Below are positions 22,948 through 29,357 of a stretch of DNA of 29,769 bases, piece after piece (within the stretch, counting starts at the first letter, position 1; each line of letters opens with the position of its first letter). Below the pieces are notes generated by a model. The model searched no databases and was not told the DNA's origin. It was given only the letters and a program-made list of their open reading frames with translations. The DNA comes from DATKNA01 sp035541595 (GTDB taxonomy: Bacteria > Actinomycetota > Actinomycetes > Actinomycetales > Kineosporiaceae). Location of the stretch: NCBI GenBank assembly GCA_035541595.1, contig DATKNA010000125.1, positions 1 to 29,769 of the forward strand, read 5' to 3'. The position numbers were made by a program, and so were the translations under genes.

Positions 22948-24549
22948 TCAGCAGACCTGATTGACGTCGACGGCCTTCGTCGGATCGACGGCGGCGCCCG
23001 GCCTGGACGTCGAGGACGTCGAGGTCGAGGGCTTGGGCGTCGAGGAGACGCTCCCATCGTGCGACTCGGTGGGCGGCGCGAGGGCGTCCGTGACGAGCTT
23101 CTGCATCGTCGTGAAGTTGGGATCGGCCGTGTTGATCACGGCGTCCGTGAACGGGAGGCTGCGGATGTGCGCCTTCTTGATCCGCAGTGCGAGCTCCACC
23201 CAGGAGCTGAGGTCGTCCAGCGGGATGCTCGTGCTCATGTCCTTCTGGAGGCTCTTCGCCAGCTGCGGGAACGCTTGCGCCAGGGTCAGGGGGTCCGCCT
23301 GCTTGCTGATCGCTCCCAGCACGCAACGCTGCCGCTGCATCCGGTCGTAGTCGCTGGAATCCGAGCGCGAGCGCGCGTACCACAACGCGAGGTAGCCGCT
23401 GAGGCGCTGCCGGCCCGGGTCGATGTACCTCTTGACGCCGACCTGCCCGACCCCGGGCACCTCGTGGCCGCCCACGGGGATCCGCCGCTGCACGTTGATG
23501 TCGAGGCCGCCGATCGCGTTGATGAAGTCCTCGAACCCGGCCAGGTCGAGCAGCGCGTAGTCGTTGATCGTCAACCCGGTGGCGCCCTGGACCCCGTCGA
23601 TCGTGGCCTGCAGGCCGGGGTTCGCGAACCGGTGGTAGTAGGAGTAGGCCGGGCTCTGCGGGTTGGCCGCGTTCTGCGCGCCGAACTGCCACAGAGCGTT
23701 CAGCAGGCAGCTCTGGTCCGGGCAGGCGTAGCCGTTCGGATACATCTGCGCCATCGGCGTTCCCGCCGGGAACGGCACGTGCTGCAGATTGCGGGGCAGG
23801 CCGAAGACCACGGTGTCGCCGGTGTGGGTGTCGATGCTCACCACGAGGATGGAGTCGGTCCGGACGCCCGTCCGGTCCGCCCCCGCGTCGGATCCGATCA
23901 GGAGCACGTTGACCCGCGGCACGTCGGCCCACGGGTCGGGCTGGTCGTTCTTGGGTCGCGGAGCTCCCGCGATCACCGTGCCGTTGCTGGTGATCGCGGC
24001 GAGCGTGTCGCGACCGATCATGGAGTAGCTCGCCGTCTTCAGCGCCACGAGCCCACCGGCGGCGATGATCGAGGTCACCAGGGCGGTGCTCAGCAGGCCC
24101 TGCATCCGGGTGAGCGAAGCGAATCGGCGCAGCGAGACGTGGGTCGCCAGGACGACGAGGGCCCACAGCAGGGTCAGCGCGAGCACCCCCACCGCCAGGA
24201 GCAGCAGGTCGTTGGTGTTGGTGGCGACGCGCAACGCGGACGCGGTGACGTCCCCGAAGAGGACGAAGCCGGCCACGCCGCCGACGAGCAGGATCGTGAC
24301 GGTGAGGAGGACCCACCCGGCGACGCGCCTCCCCGCGGCGATCAGGCCGAGGCCCGGCACGACGCTGCCCAGGATGGTCCACCGGACGACGCCGCCGAAG
24401 CCCTGGTCGTGGCCCGTCGCGTGCCGCCCGCGCAGCCGGCCTGTCTCCAGCGGATGCTCGGGGGGGAACGGCGACCCGCTCTCCGGCGGATCACCCAGGC
24501 CCGCCCGGTCCCGGCCGTGCCGGGCCGAGTGCGGCGCGACCTGGGTCAC
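22948..24549 (-). CDS. LytR-CpsA-Psr (LCP) family glycopolymer ligase with multi-helix N-terminus
   Basis: The 533-residue protein attaches polyprenyl-linked glycopolymers (in actinobacteria typically arabinogalactan or teichoic-type polymers) to peptidoglycan outside the membrane. Four hydrophobic segments lie at about 56-73, 77-98, 113-135 and 150-170, where most LCP proteins have one. The LCP domain begins at VNVLLIGSDAG (about 213-223). It has the conserved RTDS (230-233), LPRN (251-254), AIGGLDINV and WYARSRSDSSDYDRMQRQ. Two Cys in YACPDQSC may form a disulfide. The tail is Ser/Thr/Pro-rich. GTG 24549 is chosen over GTG 24558 because AGGAGG (24558-24563) then has 8-nt spacing. Confidence 0.9.
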   Translation of the reverse strand: MTQVAPHSARHGRDRAGLGDPPESGSPFPPEHPLETGRLRGRHATGHDQGFGGVVRWTILGSVVPGLGLIAAGRRVAGWVLLTVTILLVGGVAGFVLFGDVTASALRVATNTNDLLLLAVGVLALTLLWALVVLATHVSLRRFASLTRMQGLLSTALVTSIIAAGGLVALKTASYSMIGRDTLAAITSNGTVIAGAPRPKNDQPDPWADVPRVNVLLIGSDAGADRTGVRTDSILVVSIDTHTGDTVVFGLPRNLQHVPFPAGTPMAQMYPNGYACPDQSCLLNALWQFGAQNAANPQSPAYSYYHRFANPGLQATIDGVQGATGLTINDYALLDLAGFEDFINAIGGLDINVQRRIPVGGHEVPGVGQVGVKRYIDPGRQRLSGYLALWYARSRSDSSDYDRMQRQRCVLGAISKQADPLTLAQAFPQLAKSLQKDMSTSIPLDDLSSWVELALRIKKAHIRSLPFTDAVINTADPNFTTMQKLVTDALAPPTESHDGSVSSTPKPSTSTSSTSRPGAAVDPTKAVDVNQVC

Positions 24550-24663
24550 GGACGACACCTCCTGGTTGCGGCACGCCGAGAGGCGCTCGACTGGACATTC
24601 TCACACGAGGACGCGCCAAGACCCTGCCGAGTTGCATCATCCGGACGGCCAGCCCACGCGACG

Positions 24664-24673
24664 GACGTACGTC
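24664..24673. promoter_or_regulatory. Perfect 10-bp palindrome in the LCP-tRNA gap
   Basis: GACGTACGTC lies 115 bp upstream of the LCP start, in the 270-bp gap between LCP and tRNA-Ser. It could be a dimeric repressor site for the LCP gene. The only other signal I see in the gap is the tRNA promoter. Confidence 0.3.
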
Positions 24674-24776
24674 GGGAGGGCCCGCAAGGATCATTCTGAT
24701 CACGACGAATACCACACGTCAGCGGGGTATCGCGCAGGGCGACCGTCGATCGCGGTCGCGCACGCAGAGCGGCGCT

Positions 24777-24806
24777 TTGCCCGGTGTCGACCCCGGCCGC
24801 TACCCT
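24777..24806 (+). promoter_or_regulatory. Sigma70-type promoter of the tRNA-Ser gene
   Basis: TTGCCC (24777-24782) and TACCCT (24801-24806) are separated by 18 bp. The predicted start, near 24813, is a few bases before the mature tRNA 5' end at 24820. Confidence 0.55.
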
Positions 24807-24819
24807 GGCCCGGACACGA

Positions 24820-24909
24820 GGAGGCGTCGCCTAGTCCGGTCTATGGCGCCCGCCTGCTAAGCGGGTTTGGGGCTCAACTCCATCGCGGGTTCAAATCCCG
24901 CCGCCTCCG
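24820..24909 (+). tRNA. tRNA-Ser (anticodon GCU)
   Basis: This is a 90-nt class II tRNA. The acceptor arms GGAGGCG (24820-24826) and CGCCTCC (24902-24908) pair fully, with discriminator G at 24909. The anticodon stem CCCGC/GCGGG encloses CTGCTAA, giving anticodon GCT at 24856-24858 for AGC/AGU serine codons. The T arm is GCGGG-TTCAAAT-CCCGC. A long variable arm (TTTGGGGCTCAACTCCA region) is as expected for serine. CCA is not encoded. Confidence 0.97.
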
Positions 24910-24914
24910 CGTCA

Positions 24915-25256
24915 TCAGAGGGGCCCTGACGGCTGCCGGCGGGGCCCCTCTGCCGTTTGCCGCTCCTGGGGGGCCGCATGAGGGAGAAGGCCGTGATATC
25001 GCGCCGGCCGGCCGCCGGCCCCGACGCCGGGTGGAGTCCGCGCGACCGGCTCGAGGAGCAGCGCCCGGCGCGGGCATGCCGCCGCGGCGGCCCTCGCCGC
25101 GCGCTGCTCCCTCGGGTCCAACGGCCACGTGGGCACGATCGGATACCCCCACCGATCGAGGTCGACGAGACGGTTCGCGACGTAGGCGCAGATACCGACG
25201 CCCTCGCACCGCACGGGATCGACGACGAGGCGGGCGGGGGCCGTTGCACGGGCCAT
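24915..25256 (-). CDS. Three-cysteine ferredoxin (3Fe-4S type)
   Basis: The 113-residue protein carries electrons in the cytoplasm. RCEGVGICAYVAN (16-28) has Cys17 and Cys23 in a C-X5-C pattern, with Gly20 where a 4Fe-4S ferredoxin would have a third Cys. AACPRRAL supplies Cys61. Three ligands indicate a 3Fe-4S cluster, as in P450-associated ferredoxins. The C-terminal 45 residues (after LLLEP) are a basic, Pro-rich extension not needed for the fold. Its coding sequence contains the hairpin that terminates the facing tRNA. ATG 25256 overlaps the NuoF-like stop (TGATG) behind GAGGAG. It is the last gene of the ApbE/FRD operon and presumably exchanges electrons with the NuoF-like protein. Confidence 0.87.
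   Translation of the reverse strand: MARATAPARLVVDPVRCEGVGICAYVANRLVDLDRWGYPIVPTWPLDPREQRAARAAAAACPRRALLLEPVARTPPGVGAGGRPARYHGLLPHAAPQERQTAEGPRRQPSGPL
24917..24951 (+). terminator. Terminator of the tRNA-Ser transcript, inside the ferredoxin gene
   Basis: AGAGGGGCCC (24917-24926) pairs with GGGCCCCTCT (24942-24951), a 10-bp GC-rich stem 8 nt after the tRNA end, followed by GCCGTTTGCC. It overlaps the last 35 bp of the convergent ferredoxin gene and may stop both transcripts. Confidence 0.75.
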
Positions 25257-26563
25257 CACCGCTCCTCGGGGATCGGCAGGACGGCCTGGTGTCCGCCGTA
25301 CGCGCACCGGCCGCGCCGGACGTGGTGCTCGACGTCATCCCGGAACGTCGCCAGCGCCGTCTCCAACAGCCGCACCGCGCCGTCGGGGTGGTGGCAGGCG
25401 CCCCGGCCGCGAACCTCGTCTGCCAGTCGTCGAATCCGGTCCACGTCGCGGGGGCGCACGTGCCCCCGGGCGAGCCGGTCGGCCAGGCCTGCCAAGGAGG
25501 GCAGGCCGAATCGGCAGGGTCCGCACTGGCCGGCGCCGTGGCGGGCGAGGTATGCCAGGAGCGCCGCCGTCTCGGCGAGACCGCACGCGAAGGGGGGCAG
25601 GGCGGCGACCAGTCCGGCCCCCGTGGCGGGTGATCGGGAAGGTCCGCACAGTGGCTCGGTCCGGGCGTCGTCCCAGGCCAGCCAGGCGCCGGCGTAGCCG
25701 CCGAGCAGCACGGCACGGGGTGCGATGACCGGTCGGCCCGGCAACTCCACGGCGCGCAGCAGCAGGCTCTCGACGGTCTGCCCCTCGTCCGCCTCCAGGA
25801 CCGTCCGCATCCCGTCGGCGACGACGGTCACCAGGGCACCGGGCCGGACGGCGCCGCCGCGGGCCAGGACGGCCAGCCAGGCGAGCGTCTCGACGTTCTG
25901 GACGAGAGTGCCGCGGCCTCCCAGCGCCGTGCGGGCCCCCGGCGCAGGCCCGAAGGTCGGGAGCACCGGGCCGCCGGCGAGGGCGCTGCGGACGGCGCTC
26001 GACTCCCCGGCCAGGTATCGCCCGGGCGCGAGGACGATGCTCGTCCGCGGTCCCGGCACGCGGGCGTCGTGACGTTCGCGGAGTGCGGCCAGGAGGCTGC
26101 CGCGGTTGTCGGCGGCACCCTCGTGGAGCCAGATCACGGCCTGTCCGGCGCCGAGGAGCCGAGCGGCGACGGTCAGCCCGTCGAGCACGAGGTGCGGCCG
26201 CTGTCGGAGCAGGGCGGCGTCCTTGGAGCTCGCCGGTTCGCTCTCGGCGCCGTTCGCGACGACGACCTCGGCACCACCGCCGCTCAGGAGCGCGCGCAGC
26301 TTCGCCACGACCGGATAGTGCGCGCCCCCGCGACCCGTCAGGCCCGACGCCTCGAGCGCCGGCAGGACGTGTCGCGAGTCCGCCGGGGGCGGCCCGTACC
26401 GCGTGGTGTGCGCCACGAGCCCGTCGGGCGGGGGAGCGTCCAGGAGCAGCCCGCCGTCGGTGGTGTAGCGCAGGGGTGCGTCCAGCAGCGTCCCCGCCGT
26501 GCTGGACGGGGGTGACGTTCGGACCGGGGGGCTGACGCCCGCGAAGGTCGAGCTGTTCGTCAC
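25256..26563 (-). CDS. NuoF-like flavin/iron-sulfur protein
   Basis: The 435-residue protein resembles the NADH-binding subunit of complex I. GRGGAHYPVVAKLRAL (78-92) corresponds to the FMN-binding GRGGAGFPTG motif. NGAESEPASSKD (104-115) matches NADEGEPGTFKD. GRYLAGESSA (181-190) corresponds to GAYICGEETA, and QNVETLAWL (222-230) to NNVETLA. The C-terminal cluster motif has Cys347, Cys350 and Cys390, but the first ligand of the usual CGxCxPC is Ala344. It probably passes electrons from NADH or ferredoxin to the FRD membrane protein. The GTG start overlaps the FRD stop as GTGA, and its own stop overlaps the ferredoxin ATG. Earlier in-frame codons lie within the FRD gene and are rejected. Confidence 0.83.
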   Translation of the reverse strand: MTNSSTFAGVSPPVRTSPPSSTAGTLLDAPLRYTTDGGLLLDAPPPDGLVAHTTRYGPPPADSRHVLPALEASGLTGRGGAHYPVVAKLRALLSGGGAEVVVANGAESEPASSKDAALLRQRPHLVLDGLTVAARLLGAGQAVIWLHEGAADNRGSLLAALRERHDARVPGPRTSIVLAPGRYLAGESSAVRSALAGGPVLPTFGPAPGARTALGGRGTLVQNVETLAWLAVLARGGAVRPGALVTVVADGMRTVLEADEGQTVESLLLRAVELPGRPVIAPRAVLLGGYAGAWLAWDDARTEPLCGPSRSPATGAGLVAALPPFACGLAETAALLAYLARHGAGQCGPCRFGLPSLAGLADRLARGHVRPRDVDRIRRLADEVRGRGACHHPDGAVRLLETALATFRDDVEHHVRRGRCAYGGHQAVLPIPEER

Positions 26564-27228
26564 GGCGCCTGCGTGCCCGGTCGGGTGGCCGTCTCGCGCC
26601 AGATGGCCAGGAGCATCACCGCGGCGCCGGTGCCGACGTACAGGTTGCGCAGCGGGCCGGCGTCGCTGCCGGCGAGTACCGCGTGGAACCAGACGAGCGC
26701 GAGCGCCGCCGCGGCCACCCTGTGGACGGGCCACCAGAACCGGCCGGCGAGTCGACCGGCGAGGGCCGCGGTGAGCCCGGACACGAGCCCCGACCACGCG
26801 CCGAGGACGCCGAGCGTCACGGGCAGCGGCCGGTATGACGAGGCCATCGGCACGAGCGACCCGGCCACGCCCACGCCCGCGTACCGGTCGGTGGCCAGGA
26901 CGACGACGTGCAGGACGGTGAAGGCCAGGGTGAAGGCGGCCAGACCCGCGTGCAGACGGAGCCGGGTCAGCGGGCCCGGCCGGCGCAGCAGGGCCCGCCG
27001 CGGGTGGGCGAGAACCAGACCCATCACGACGAGCAGCACGAGGAGCAGGTACGACGTCAGGCCGGCGGCCCGGCCGAGCAGCCAGGGGGCCTTCGGGTCC
27101 CCCAGCGCGGTGGTGACCGCCCGGGCGGCGATCGCCAGGGCGGCCGCGCCGCCGACGGCCGTCGTGACCGCGGTGAGCGCCACCCGGGTCAGCGGCCGGC
27201 GGCCGGATCCGAGCGCCTCAGCCGTCAT
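26560..27228 (-). CDS. Ferric reductase-like transmembrane (FRD) protein
   Basis: The 222-residue protein has six hydrophobic segments. Two His pairs are spaced for bis-haem binding across helices: His93 and His107 (RLHAGLAAFTLAFTVLHVVV) and His169 and His182 (WPVHRVAAAALALVWFHAVL). It lacks the FAD- and NAD-binding domains of full ferric reductases. It therefore probably serves only as the haem conduit across the membrane, with the NuoF-like protein and ferredoxin inside and a flavinylated or other acceptor outside. ATG 27228 follows GGGGG at good spacing and overlaps the apbE end by 11 bp; GTG 27237 is an alternative. Confidence 0.85.
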   Translation of the reverse strand: MTAEALGSGRRPLTRVALTAVTTAVGGAAALAIAARAVTTALGDPKAPWLLGRAAGLTSYLLLVLLVVMGLVLAHPRRALLRRPGPLTRLRLHAGLAAFTLAFTVLHVVVLATDRYAGVGVAGSLVPMASSYRPLPVTLGVLGAWSGLVSGLTAALAGRLAGRFWWPVHRVAAAALALVWFHAVLAGSDAGPLRNLYVGTGAAVMLLAIWRETATRPGTQAP

Positions 27229-28246
27229 CGCCGTCACCCCCGTCCACGGGGTCGCGGGACCAGCGCAACAACGGCCGGATCGGCGCGCTGGTGCCGACCC
27301 GGCCGTCGCCGTGCACCCAGAGCGCGGCGAGGCCGTGCCGGGTGCACAGGTCGTGGGCGGCCTCCGGGCCCGTGATGAGGAGGGCCTTGCTCCACACCTC
27401 CGCGTCCGCGGGGTCGTCCCCGACGACGGTCACGCTGACGAGGCCGCTGTCGGCACTCGTCCCGGAACGGGGGTCGATGACGTGGTGACGACGGACCCCG
27501 CCGGCCCGCCAGGTCCGCGCGGCCGTCGACGACGTGGCCACGGACGCGTCGTGGAGTCCCAGGACCGCGATGGGCAGGGGTTGGCCGGTCGGGTCCTCGA
27601 TCCCGACCCGCCATCCGTCCCCTTCCGGTCCCCCGCCGCCGAGCCGGCAATCGCCGCCGGCGTCGACGAGGTACACCGAGCCGGCCCGGGCCAGCTGCCG
27701 CGCCGCCCAGCGCACGGCGAGCCCCTTGCCGATGCCGCCGAGGTCGACGGGATCGGGCCCGAGACGAACCGCGTTGCGGGCTCCGTCGAATCGCGGCTGC
27801 CAGGATCGCGGCGCGGCGCCCCCGGTCGGCGTGCGCCCCGGCGGGGCTGCTGCGAGTCCGGACGGCTCCCGGGCGTCGGGGATCTCGACGTCGCCGAGGC
27901 CGAACGGGAGCGTCCGGTCGTACCCCAGGTCGACCAGGGCGCGCAGCACCCGAGGGTCGAACAGGCCGCCGGTGAGCAGGTGAGCGCGGAATGCTTCCTG
28001 CACCGCCATGAAACATTCGGGCGGCACCTCGTGCCACTCGTCCGGCGCGGCGTTGGCCTGCATCAGCGGGCTCACCGGGTCGAACCGCGTACAGGCCCGC
28101 TCGGTTCGATCGAACACCCAGGCGGCCGACGTCAGTGCCTCGGTGGCGGCGTCGCCGTCGGCGACGACCTGAAGGGTCACGTTGGTGTTCATCGCCCGGA
28201 ACGCCAGCGTCGCAGGCTCGCGCGCCATGGTGGTCGGTGGCGTCAC
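27218..28246 (-). CDS. apbE: FAD:protein FMN transferase
   Basis: The enzyme attaches FMN from FAD to Ser/Thr of exported proteins. About 342 residues show the family core: FRAMNTNVTLQV near the N-terminus, FDRTERACTRFDPVSPLMQ, then DPVDLGGIGKGLAVRWA (the D.GGI.KG signature) and VYLVDAGGDCRLGG. HHVIDPRSGTSADSGLVSVTV, near the C-terminus, precedes the metal-binding region with AEVWSKALLITG. No clear signal peptide or lipobox is present, unlike many periplasmic ApbE proteins, so the site of action is uncertain. GTG 28246 overlaps the upstream stop as GTGA. ATG 28228 is an alternative six codons later. Confidence 0.9.
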   Translation of the reverse strand: MTPPTTMAREPATLAFRAMNTNVTLQVVADGDAATEALTSAAWVFDRTERACTRFDPVSPLMQANAAPDEWHEVPPECFMAVQEAFRAHLLTGGLFDPRVLRALVDLGYDRTLPFGLGDVEIPDAREPSGLAAAPPGRTPTGGAAPRSWQPRFDGARNAVRLGPDPVDLGGIGKGLAVRWAARQLARAGSVYLVDAGGDCRLGGGGPEGDGWRVGIEDPTGQPLPIAVLGLHDASVATSSTAARTWRAGGVRRHHVIDPRSGTSADSGLVSVTVVGDDPADAEVWSKALLITGPEAAHDLCTRHGLAALWVHGDGRVGTSAPIRPLLRWSRDPVDGGDGDDG

Positions 28247-28749
28247 GGTCGGGACGCACCGGTGGTGGTGTGCACCGGCGGTGGCGGTGGAGCCGGGCTC
28301 GGGGCGGGCCGCACGACGGGCGCGGCGGTTGCCCCCAGGGGTGCGGCAGGAGCTGCGCCGGAGGCGGAGGACCCCGCCGCCACGTGAGCCGCGGACACGG
28401 GGCCGGGCGTCCGCGACGTCCCGCCGGAGGCGGCGGGAGACGCCGCCCCCGACACCGCCGGGCTGAACCGCCGCTCCTGCGCCGCCCGCACCCGGGCCTC
28501 CAGACCCCGCACCGTCCAGGACAGGCTCCGGAGGGCTTCGGTCTGGCTGTCCAGCGCCTGGCGGAGCTGGGCGGCGGACGCGGCCGGAACGGAGACCGAC
28601 CCGCTCGCTCCGGTGGACGACGCGCCCGGTGACGACGCGGCCGACGGGTCGTGTGAGGTGGTCCACGCGACGCTGGCGGAGAACAGCGCCGCGGCGGACG
28701 GCGCCAGCAGTCCCCAGCGTGGTCGGCGCGGCCGGGGGGCGCCCGCCAT
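28243..28749 (-). CDS. Membrane-anchored coiled-coil, Ala/Ser/Pro-rich protein
   Basis: I recognise no family in this 168-residue protein. After a basic N-terminus (APRPRRPRW) comes one hydrophobic segment (12-30), a signal anchor or signal peptide. A short coiled coil lies at 61-93 (heptad positions L62, L66, L73, L76, V80, L83, V87), and the rest is Ala/Ser/Pro/Thr-rich and likely unstructured. TGAS occurs at 46-49 and 163-166, resembling the core of the ApbE acceptor motif (S/T-G-A-T/S), but the preceding Asp of that motif is missing. It overlaps the upstream gene by 1 bp (TGATG) and apbE by 4 bp, so it is an integral operon member. It is possibly a surface partner or flavin acceptor. Confidence 0.72.
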   Translation of the reverse strand: MAGAPRPRRPRWGLLAPSAAALFSASVAWTTSHDPSAASSPGASSTGASGSVSVPAASAAQLRQALDSQTEALRSLSWTVRGLEARVRAAQERRFSPAVSGAASPAASGGTSRTPGPVSAAHVAAGSSASGAAPAAPLGATAAPVVRPAPSPAPPPPPVHTTTGASRP

Positions 28750-29258
28750 CAGTGGTCACCCCGCTCGGCACCGTCGTCACCCGGAGGGCCCGTCCCCGTC
28801 GGGCTGGAGGGCGTTCCGGTCGCAGGTGGGACCGTGGCCCCCGGCGTCGCCACGGTGGCGGTCGAGACCGCCGCGCCGCCCGTCGTCGCGCCGGCCTCGA
28901 TGCCCGCGCCGCCCGCGCCGCCCGGACCGCCGGTGGTCCCACCGGTCCCGGTCGTGCCACCGCCCGGTGTAGGTGCCTGCCGGTCCCCGGCGCCGCCCAG
29001 AGCGGCGAGCTCGCTCTTGAGCTGCGCGATCCGGGCCGTCAACGCCGCGGTCGAGGCGCGGGCGGCGGCCAGGTCGGCGAGGATCGTCGCCTGCGTGTCC
29101 TGGGCACCCGGCCCCGACGGCCCCGTCGCGGGGACCGCCGGGGGCGCGGCCGCCGCCGTGCCCGATTCGGCGAGGGCGACGGCGCCGGCGGCGGCGACTG
29201 CGGCTGCCAGCGCGCTGACCGTGAGGAGCCGGGCCGCGGCGCGGCCTCGGTGGGACAT
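28749..29258 (-). CDS. Exported coiled-coil, Gly/Thr-rich protein
   Basis: The 169-residue protein starts at ATG 29258 behind AGGAGG. A clear signal peptide (RRs at 4-10, hydrophobic 11-30) is followed by an Ala/Pro linker. A short coiled coil lies at about 55-87 (I59, L63, L73, I77, L80, L84, L87). The tail is Gly/Thr/Ala/Pro-rich with an acidic end (DDGAERGD). There are no Cys or His clusters and no known domain. Layout matches the next gene product, a helix then one coiled coil then a disordered tail, so the two may form a heteromeric surface complex. It is the first structural gene after the response regulator and may start the operon transcript. Confidence 0.75.
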   Translation of the reverse strand: MSHRGRAAARLLTVSALAAAVAAAGAVALAESGTAAAAPPAVPATGPSGPGAQDTQATILADLAAARASTAALTARIAQLKSELAALGGAGDRQAPTPGGGTTGTGGTTGGPGGAGGAGIEAGATTGGAAVSTATVATPGATVPPATGTPSSPTGTGPPGDDGAERGDH

Positions 29259-29319
29259 GGGCCGACCTCCTGGTGTCGGGCGGGTCTGTCTGCTGATCGG
29301 CACCAGCGTCCCGTGGCTG

Positions 29320-29357
29320 GATGACAGCCGGGGGAGCGACGCGTGAGAGACCTCTCA
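29320..29357 (-). promoter_or_regulatory. Probable response-regulator binding region
   Basis: In the 96-bp gap before the first coiled-coil gene, the reverse strand reads TCTCACG and, exactly 22 bp on, TGTCATC: similar half-sites two helical turns apart, as OmpR-type regulators prefer. They correspond to 29342-29348 and 29320-29326. An inverted repeat TGAGAG-AC-CTCTCA (29344-29357) overlaps the regulator stop codon. Function is inferred. Confidence 0.4.

Noticed and set aside
24820..24909. tRNA-Ser as an integration site for the operon to its right
   Set aside because: No integrase gene and no repeat of the tRNA 3' end was seen, and composition does not change across the junction.
28749..29258. 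PGAT and AGAT tetrapeptides in the first coiled-coil protein as ApbE sites
   Set aside because: ApbE acceptors have Ser or Thr before Gly-Ala; Pro or Ala at that position does not fit.
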